Position numbers and translations under genes: made by a program. Below the pieces are notes generated by a model that was not told where the DNA came from, did not search any database, and was given only the letters and a program-made list of their open reading frames with translations. Below are positions 25,101 through 34,100 of a stretch of DNA of 64,000 nt, in pieces. Position 1 is the stretch's first letter. Every line of letters begins with the position of its first letter. Where the stretch lies: positions 2,120,075-2,184,074 of the forward strand of contig JAVLUZ010000165.1 in assembly GCA_036768485.1 (NCBI GenBank). Reading direction: 5' to 3'. This stretch comes from Mermis nigrescens (lineage: Eukaryota; Nematoda; Enoplea; Mermithida; Mermithidae).

Positions 25101-28100
25101 TAGCCAACCAACCAATCAAACAGCCAACTAAACGGCCAGCCAACTAGCCAACCAAATAACCAACCAACTAACTAACTGGTCAACCAGCTAACCAAACAAC
25201 CAACCAATCAAATGATCAACAAAATAATAGGCCAATCAACCAACCAAGCAGCCAATTAAACAACTAACCGGCCAACCAACCACCCAACCTAAATGCTCAA
25301 ACAACTATCTGGCCAACTAACCAATTAGCCAATCTATGCATAACCGACCGATCAACCAACTCACCAACCAACCACTCAGCCGATGAACGAACTAACCAAA
25401 CAGTCTGCTGATTAACTGACAAGCTAACCCATTTAATGACCAACCGACCAAATGACGAATTATCAGATTAACCAACTATCTAACCGACCAATCAACCAGC
25501 CATTCAGCCAACAGACCAACCAGTCAGTCAATCAATCAATCAGTCAACCATTAAACCAATCAATCAATCAACCAACCAAGAAACCGATCAATCATTTAAT
25601 CAACTGACCAGCCAACTGACGAACCAACCACTCAACCATTCATTCTTAGAATTTTTACTGACTTTTCAGCTAAAAAGCTACACGTGTTTTTGACGTTTCA
25701 CAGGGCAAAAAAACTAAAATTTACGGCGCTTAGCGCCATTTATTCAAAAAACTCACCTTCTGCCTATTTCAGCTTTCGATAGATGAATATTTTCAGCAAA
25801 TAAAATTTTCTGCATTTTTATCATACAAAAAGGTGCAAAATCGAGTGCAAAAGTATATAAATGTCGAAATTTTTTGGCGCTTCGCGCCAGATAGCTATTT
25901 CAGCATACTTGTATTCTATTTTCATTTCATGTATAAATGTATAACTTTTAAAAGTTTTCAACGCTACGCATCAAACGCAACAAATACGGGAAACCGAGCA
26001 GTAATTCAAGCTTCTAAACGTCCTTCTGCCAGAAATTCACGAATTTTCTGGTACTTCGCGCTTGATTTTCACTGAAGCCAACGAACTTTAATGATTTTTT
26101 TCGCACAAAAATGTCAAAAACTTTAAAAATTTTCGAATAAATGTTGTGCTAAAATCGATTTCAAACGAAAGTAGACAACGTAAAATGCTGAAAAAACGCC
26201 AGTCCGCACGTGAAAGTCCTAAATTATTTGTCAATAAAAAAGTCCGCAAAATCTACTTGAAAATGGTAAAAATATCAAAATATTTCATTAACTTCTGTAT
26301 TTTTCATCCTTGGAAACCTATAAATTGAAAGACTTCGGAGACCATCTTTGCATTTGAACGAAGGGACCTTGTATAAAAATTCTGGACAAAAGCATGTCAA
26401 TCGGTGCAGGTGTCAGGGCATAAGATCCGCTGCTACTGAGGCTGACATTTAAGACTGAAGTCAAACATTGATTCAACATAATTTCTACATTTTTTGTTCT
26501 TAGAAATGTGTCAAATTGAGCTTCATAAAAACGCCCACTTTGCGCCAGATAATCGCTGCATAGCTTATATTTGTAAACCTGCAAAAGTGAGCATAATAGA
26601 ATAAATATATCGAAAATTTCCAGCGCTTTGCGCCGGATGTAATTTCTATTGCATACATTCAGAAAGCTGCAAAATTGAGCGTAAAGGGATAGAAACATCG
26701 GAAATTTTCGGTGCTTCGCACAAACTGTAATTACTGTATTGCTGTTTAGAAAATAGCAAAATTTAGGTAAAAGGATAGAACTCTCGAAAACTTTCGGCGC
26801 TTCGCGCCGGGCATAAATACTGGATTGTTTATATCCAGAAACCTGCAAATTTGAGTTACATAATTTAAGCACTCTCTCTATTAAGAGAGCTTCAAAATTC
26901 AGCATGAGGAGATCAGAACATCAAAATTTTTTCGCCAGTTTTATGTATAATACAACCGTTTTTGCACTGTTTGTCTTCAAAGGCTGCAAAATTGAGTTTA
27001 AATGAGTGAAAATGCTAAAAAATTTCACGAATCACAAATTTTAAATTTTTTTGAATATTTTCATTCGCCATTATATGGAGCTCGTCGACAGACGTTTAGT
27101 CGAATACATTTTTGTACTAGGTTAAAGTTTTACAACTGGCGCGAAATTTCAGAGGACAAAAATCTAAATACCAGAATTTTGTCTTTCTCTTATCAACCCT
27201 GCATACATGCCTCAAAATTAAGTTGAAGGTGATGGAAATGCCATAATTTTCCATAAATAATGCCAATGTTACTAATTTATTCATAAGTCTGTTTCGATAA
27301 ATTCCTAAAATTGAGCTGAAATGGGAAATTATCAACATTTCTGCTAGATTTAATATTCTTATTTCCCGTTTTGCATGAAAGAAGCAGTTACAAACCTAAG
27401 CGAAGTTTAAAGATGATTAAGGCTGCAAATTTTGCGGCGAGAACGGTAATAAGTTTCGATACTGCTTGTATACTCGTATCTTTGAAAAGCGATCATATTG
27501 AGCTTAAGAGAATAGAAGGTCAAGATTATTCGGCGCTTCGTGCCAGATGTAATGTTTAATGTTTTAAAAAATAAAAAGGCCAAAATTTTCACGCACTATT
27601 TGGCAGATATAATAAATTATTTCATTGTTTATTTGTAAAAAGGCTGCTTAATTGGACTTATGCAAAGTATAGGGTAGAAATTTTCCATAATAAGGTCAAT
27701 TTTTTGCGTTGTCTTGTCCTTTAAAAACCTGTGAAATTGAGTTGAGGATGATAAAAAGGCCAAAAAAATTTCCAGAGGTGAACACTCTAAAAACTATAGT
27801 TGTAAACAATTAATGTACTGACTGATGATGCTAGACGGATAAAACAAACGCAAATGATGCAAACGTTTCGAAAACGTTATGAGTTAACATATTCCAAAAC
27901 AATCCTTTTTCGAACCAGCAACCAACCACAATTTTTGGCCGCCGGTATCATCTGGAAGACCGGCCGTTGTCCAGGTATGGTAGCGACTTTAGTGTCGTAA
28001 AAACAGGTTCGACCTTTAGTAGTGTATTTTGGCTAATTCCTGGTTTTATGAGGGCAAACATCATTAAGAATCGTCAAATTTGACATTTTTCCTTTCGAAA

Positions 28101-31100
28101 TGCGATTTCTGCTATTATAAAGATATATAGGACACACAATTACTTATTTCGGCGCGAAGCGCCGAAAATTTTAGCAAATTTCAGACCTTTTCTGCAGTTT
28201 TTGTCTTCCCAAAAATCTTTGTACATGTACAAAGACGGTCCCGAAAAGTCTTTGTACATCGGGAAGAATCTTTGCCGAATACAAAAAAAAGCGTGCTTCC
28301 AGGTCGCCTAGAAAGTAAATAAATGTCATTAATAGTTATCATCCGGCGCGTAGCGCCGAAAAATTTGAGAAATTATGGTCACTGACGGCCAAAAATCATT
28401 GCAAATTGCATATCCATTCTTTATCTCGCCAAATATTCTTGGCCAATGGGGAGCGGCCGCCCCCGTCCTCCCTTAAATCCGCCCCTGATCTGGAGCTGAC
28501 TGCATTTGGAACATCGATAGGCTTTGAATCAGGTCTAACTAAAACAGTTGCGCGCACAATGTGAATAAAAGTTGCAGTTTAAATTTATATTATAGTCACA
28601 AAGGTAAATGCATTAGAAAAAAGCGTCGCTAGCAGATAATTTCTTGTTCAAATTTGTTTACAATAGAGAATAAGAAGAATTCGGCACAAATGAAATAATG
28701 TAACTAAAGAGCTGAATATTGGAATTTGCGTAGACCGTATGCGCGATATATTGTGGCAATAGGAAAGATTAACAGAATCGCTTTTTTAACTTTTTACGGT
28801 TGATTATATCAAATCACATTTACATTGTGATTCAATCGCAGTTTAGAAGCAATGCAATATGTTTCTGGGTTTCTAATTCAATTTTTAGCACATATTGCAT
28901 AGCTGTAGTGCTTATTTTCCATTTTATATTAGGGGATTCGGGTACCCGGGTAGTAAAATTATTTTTTACCCGGGTACCCGTTCGGGTACCCGCGTGCAGC
29001 TCTAAGCATGATAAACAAAAGCTGTTGGCTATTAGTCTAATCTATGTCTTACTGTGGCCTAATGTTGACACTTGACAGATAGATTGAAACATGAATATGT
29101 AAGTGTCATTTTTCTTTTTATTAGTATTTTCTCATGTGGCCATGTAATTCCGAAGTCTAACATTCTGCCAATAATTTTGACAACGGGGCCTACGAAGCAT
29201 CGTCTTGAATTCACATACCAAACTCGATGCGACCCTCGTCTCATTGACGAATTAGGTCGACTTTTGATTCACCTATGTGACATCGTTCCTGGCGGTTTAG
29301 TGTGCTTCTTTGTATCGTATGATTACGAAAAAGCTGTGCAAGAAAGATTCGAACAAAACGGCGTTTTAAACCAGCTGCAGAGGCGCAAACGAGTTTTTTC
29401 TGAGCCAAAAAGTTCAAACGAAGTTCCTCATTTATTAGAGCAATACGTTAGATGCACTAAAGCGGCTACGTCCGTTTCCAAGCGGAATGCAGAGTAACAT
29501 CGTCTTTTTTGCTTATAAAAATTTGTCCTAACATGTAGTTGCAGTGCTCCTCAAAAAAATTTTATTTTGTCCGGCGATTTTGAACTGACGAGACGTTTTC
29601 TGCATATTTTTTGATGAAAGAACTGTAATAGTGTCGAAATTCTCAAAAAGAACCCAAAGTTGATGAGTTTCTTTATTTTTTAGTTTTAAAAGCTATATAA
29701 AGCGGTCAAAATGGACTAAAAGTGCTTTTAAACTGCAGTATTATCAAGAAAACACGTTTTATAGGCTATTTTAACAATTTTCGTCGTGTGAATAGCAAAA
29801 AATCATCAACACTAAATATACTGGTTGGCTTTCTGGGACTTATTAGAGAGAAAGTACCGGGACGCGGTTTTTGTACACCGGGGCCGGTAACGTGAATTTT
29901 CTATTTTGAATATCATCTTGTGTTGATCTCGGGTTAATGTAATTGTTAAGCGAACTGCTCTTTAACGCAAAACTTTTTTGTATGCCAGTTATTAATGGAC
30001 GGTGCTATATTTGCTCATGTAAAGTAATTATTTTTTATAAGCCATCATGGGCGTAGCCAGTGGGTAGCATCGGGGGCACATGCCCCCCCTCCCGAAATTT
30101 TTCAGAAATATTGTTGATTTTTCTGTTGCAATAATGTGTGTCCAGAAAACTTAGTCCAAAGAGGCAAAAACGTCAAAATTTTCCAGCGCTTCGCGCCGAG
30201 TCATTATTATTTATTGTTATATAGATCCAGTGATCGTACGGGGACCCCGACCCCGACCCCGAAAAACCCCGGCCAAACCCGACCCCGACCCCCGACCGGG
30301 AGCATGATTTTTTGAGTCGGGGTTGAACCTTTTTCGGGGGTGAAATATAGCATTTTATTTGTTGGTACAAAGAAGAATTGTATAAATAGCAAATAAATTC
30401 GGAACAAGGACGATTCATTCACCAGCAAAATTAATATGTTAAACTCGACACTCGCGATATTTCATAAAAAGTACGCCTGGTCGCCGTGTTGTTAAGACGT
30501 ACACACATGTTCGCATATTTTCCATTATGAAGTGCGCCGAAATTACTGCGGAATCACAGGCGTAGCCGGGGGTGGAGGCACATGCCCCCCGGAATTTTTC
30601 AGAAATTATGTTGATTTTTCTGGCGCAATGTGTCCAGAACATCGAGTTTGAAAAGGCACAAACGTCAAAATTTTCCAGCGCTTCGCGCCGAGTCATTATC
30701 ATTTATTGTTATACAGATCCAATGAATTTAAAAGCTTGAATCTGTTAAAATAATCCAGCACTTCGCAGCACTTCAGTGATTTAATGCACTATGAGTTCAT
30801 TGAATGAAATTGCGCATGCTTGTTGAGCATAATAGTAAAAGTGCGAAAATGTTAGCGTACCAATTTGTCTCTCTGCTTTTTTTATCGCTCTTGGACACAT
30901 AATTCTATTTTAAATAAAAGGAAAGGCCAGATTTTCTTGTGTTTCTGCGCATTTTCTGTTTTCTAAACTAATTAATAAGAAGGCCACAAGTGAGCCTGAA
31001 AACGGTAAAAACAAAATTTTCATTGATACAACTTTCAATGAATTATTGGCAGCGACCACACCTGGGCGTGGGTGGGTTTGGGGGTATGCACCCCAGAAAC

Positions 31101-34100
31101 CAAAATACCCCCCAGAAATCAAAATACCCCCCCAGAATTCAATTTTTGAAAATTTTTTTTGCTTTTTGCGCAATTTTTTGATGCCAATGGATAGTGCTTG
31201 ATGAGAAACGTCGAAAAATGGTGTTTTTATCACCATACCATCGTTTTTAAGGCCATTTTTTGACCTTCAAAAAAATCTTGCACCCCCCCCTCAGAAATTT
31301 CTTGCTGCCCACGTATGGCAGCGACCCATTTCTGCGCTATATACTTAGCAGAGGTCGAAAAACGCATTTCAGCTCAAACGTTTTGTGCAATGTAGGGGTT
31401 AATCAATTTTAAGTGTTTTTGGGCTTATTTCATAGCCGAGATTTTGCCGATTGCGGAAATTTTAACGTTACTAATTAAAAATTAGAGTGCCTTTTTACAA
31501 AATTTCTGGGGTTCTGCTCGGACCTCGCTGGTGGCGCTTGAGCGCGCCACCCCAGACCCTCAGCCGTACAATCTCGTTCTACATGTTGAAAGAGATTTTT
31601 TAGGAGGACAGAAAAGGTAAAAGGATTAGGAATTTTTAAAAATTTTCGGCGCTTCGCGCCGTTATCAGTTTATCTGGTCTGTATGATTTAAGCGGTATAA
31701 ATTGAGTTTAAAGAGTAAAAACGTCAAAATTTTCCTGCGCTTAGCACCGCCGATTATTGTCTTAGGGCGGTAAAATATGACTGAAATTCTTGATGCTTTG
31801 AGCCACTTATGATTTCCGAACTGTTCGTCAATAAAAAAGGCGTAAATTCTACATGAAAACGGTAAAAATTTCGAAAATTTTCGGTGCTTCGCGCCATTGG
31901 CTCCTCTACAATCAGTGCGCCATAGAAAAGCGTTATGAAAAAACTGTGGAGGAATATGAAAAAGCGAGAGCGATTATGTAATCATGCAATATTAATTATT
32001 AATCGTCAACCCCGACCCCGACCCCGAAAGCCGGGGTTTTTCATCCCCGACCCCGACCCCGATCGGGGGTGAAAATCTGACCCCGTACGATCACTGTATA
32101 GATCCAAGGAATTAAAAAGCTTGAATCTGCTAAAATAATCTAGCACTTCACATCACTTTAGTAATTTAATGCACTATTTGTTCGTTGAATGAAATTGCGC
32201 ATGCTTGTTGAGCATAATAGTAAAAGTGCGAAAATGATTGTGTACCAGTTTGTCTATTTCTTGCTTTGTTTGTCTTTCTTTACACACATAATCCTATTTT
32301 AAATGAAAGGAATGGTCAAATTTTCTTATGTTTTTGCGCATTTCCTGTTTTCTAAACTGCATCTTGTTAATAAGAAGGCCACGAATGGGCTTGAAACGGT
32401 AAGAAGAAAATTCTCATTGATACATCTTTATATATCTTATTGGCAGCGACCCGTTGCTGCGCTATGTAATTAGCAGAGGTCGGAAAACGCAGTTCAGCAC
32501 AGAAGTTTTGTGCAAGTAGGACTTCATCAATCTTAAGTGTTTTTGGGCTTGATTCAGAACCGAGATTTGGCTGATTTTGCAAAAATTTTAACGTTACTAT
32601 TTAACATTAAAATTCTTTTTTTACAAAACTTTCCGGGACTCTACCCGGACCCCGCTAGGAACGCTTGAGCGCGCCACCCCAGACCCCCCACAGCCGTAAA
32701 ATCTCGTTGCACATGCGCAACGAGTTTTTAGGAGAAAAAGCTAGGTAAAAGGGTTAGGAATTTCTAAAAATTTCCGGCGTTTCGCTCTGGCATTAATTTG
32801 TCTTTTTTGTATGATTTAAGAGGTATAAATTGAGTCTAAAGTGCAAAAACATCAAAATTTTCCGGCGCATAGCGCCGCCAGATACTGTTCTTCCTATGTG
32901 TAAAGCTCCAGCATTGCGTTTAAAAGTCTGAATCACTCAAAATATCTTCAGACAATATTAGTAATTCGCAGTTTTCTTGTTCGAAGTTTGAACTGTCAAA
33001 ATTGTTTTGTACAAATTTGATAATTTTCTGCTTTGTCAGACTATTAGTATTCACAGAGCTACAAAATGTTAAGGACGGTGAAAAATGACTAAATTTCTTG
33101 GCACTTCGCGCCATTTATGATTCCGGAACTGTTTGTCAATAGAAAGGCCGTAAATTCTACATGAAAACGGTAGAAATTCCAAAAATTTCCGTCATTTCGC
33201 GCCGCTTTACACTTTTTGTATTTTTGATCGTCAGAAACCCATACATTAGCTAGGCTACACTACTAAAGGTCGAAAAACTCAGTTTTACTATACATAAGTT
33301 TACTGGCACTCTTACATGATCTTGAGAGGGGGTTTGGGGGGGTTTCACCCCCGAAAAATCATTTTTCACCCCCCGCAAAACATTTGTCACTCTTTCCCCA
33401 GAATTGGCGATTTTTCAAAAGTTTCCTAAACTTACCTGAAAATTGGTAGAAAAATTGTCTTTTTAAGGGTTTTTGGCTATCTATTTGCTCAAAATCGCAA
33501 ATTTTCGGCGCTTCGCGCCATATATTCATGTTTTAAGCGATATATTGGTCAATTTATTCGACTTTTTTCGAAATTTTTCTCATGATTTCATGCTCTAGAA
33601 GGATAGAGTATCGTCAGAAACGCCAAAAAACGATGTTTTTTAACGCGTACCGACCATTTTTGGGCCCAAAAAAGGCACTTTAGGTTTTCACCCTCCCCCA
33701 GAATTCCCATACTGTGCAGGTATGCTGGCACTCAATGCAAAAGTAGTCTTAAAAAATTTTTGTTTATGCCCCCCTCCCAAACCAAAATCCTGGCTACGCC
33801 GCTGTAAATCACTCAGTTAAATAATTATTGAAAATTTGGCTAGCTATGTTTGATATAATGCTTTACACCAGATTGCATTTGTCAGTCATTGTTCTGTTTG
33901 TATACGCATATTTATTTATAAAGATATCCGACTGGAGCCATATTGTTCGCTGTCGTTGGTGGCAAACTGAGCGAAGGCATTAATTTCTCAGACGATAGTG
34001 GCCGCTGCGTTGTGGTCGTAGGCATGCCCTATCCGTCAAAGCAGAACGTAGAGCTCAAGGAAAAGATTGCATTTTTGAGTTCCAATTGCAAAATGCCTGA

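Larger units (their letters stand above)
24105..27979. mobile_element. Innermost nested hAT-like element, 3.9 kb
   Basis: It begins CACATCTGGACAATGG and ends CCGTTGTCCAGGTATG (inverted, about 12 of 16). Perfect TSDs GTAGCGAC lie at 24097-24104 and 27980-27987. It carries an AACC-type satellite and a ~110-bp degenerate tandem array and has no transposase gene. Confidence 0.75.
23990..28295. mobile_element. Third nested hAT-like element ('TTGTACATGTACAAAG' family)
   Basis: It starts CAGTGTTTTTTTTGTACAAG and ends CCGAATACAAAAAAAAGCGTG. The flanks are CTTGCAGG and CTTCCAGG (7/8). Its two halves (23990-24104 and 27988-28295) together match the uninterrupted 17105-17565 copy. Confidence 0.78.
23566..28487. 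mobile_element. Second nested hAT-like element
   Basis: It starts CAGTGGCAGATCTAG and ends TAAATCCGCCCCTG (inverted CAGGGGCGGATTTA). Perfect 8-bp duplications ATCTGGAG lie at 23558-23565 and 28488-28495. The interior at 28306-28480 matches 40038-40200 in reverse. GGCGCGAAGCGCC palindromes lie at 23798-23810 and near 28343. Confidence 0.78.
22959..29004. mobile_element. Outermost of four nested hAT-like elements
   Basis: The left end is TAGTGCTGCACAC and the right end GCGTGCAGCTCTA, inverted with 11/13 matches. The flanks are GTCATGAT and AGCATGAT (6/8). Just inside both ends lie ACCCGGGTACCCG-type repeats (22988-23037; 28931-28994). The span is 6046 bp because other elements are inserted within it. 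It occupies most of DDX11 intron 6. Confidence 0.65.
30046..33804. mobile_element. Large hAT-like element hosting other insertions
   Basis: It starts CATGGGCGTAGCCAG and ends CTGGCTACGCCGCTG (inverted CAGCGGCGTAGCCAG). The flanks TAAGCCAT and TAAATCAC agree only weakly (5/8). The interior has many ATTTTCGGCGCTTCGCGCC units (for example 31648-31660 and 33507-33519). No transposase is seen. Confidence 0.5.

Noticed and set aside
26318..26905. 195-codon open frame on the minus strand
   Set aside because: It lies entirely in the degenerate ~110-bp tandem array. The peptide repeats poorly and has no family motif.
25690..27800. Regularly spaced palindromes considered as a CRISPR array
   Set aside because: Spacing and units are degenerate, the repeat plus spacer do not alternate cleanly, and the genome is eukaryotic.
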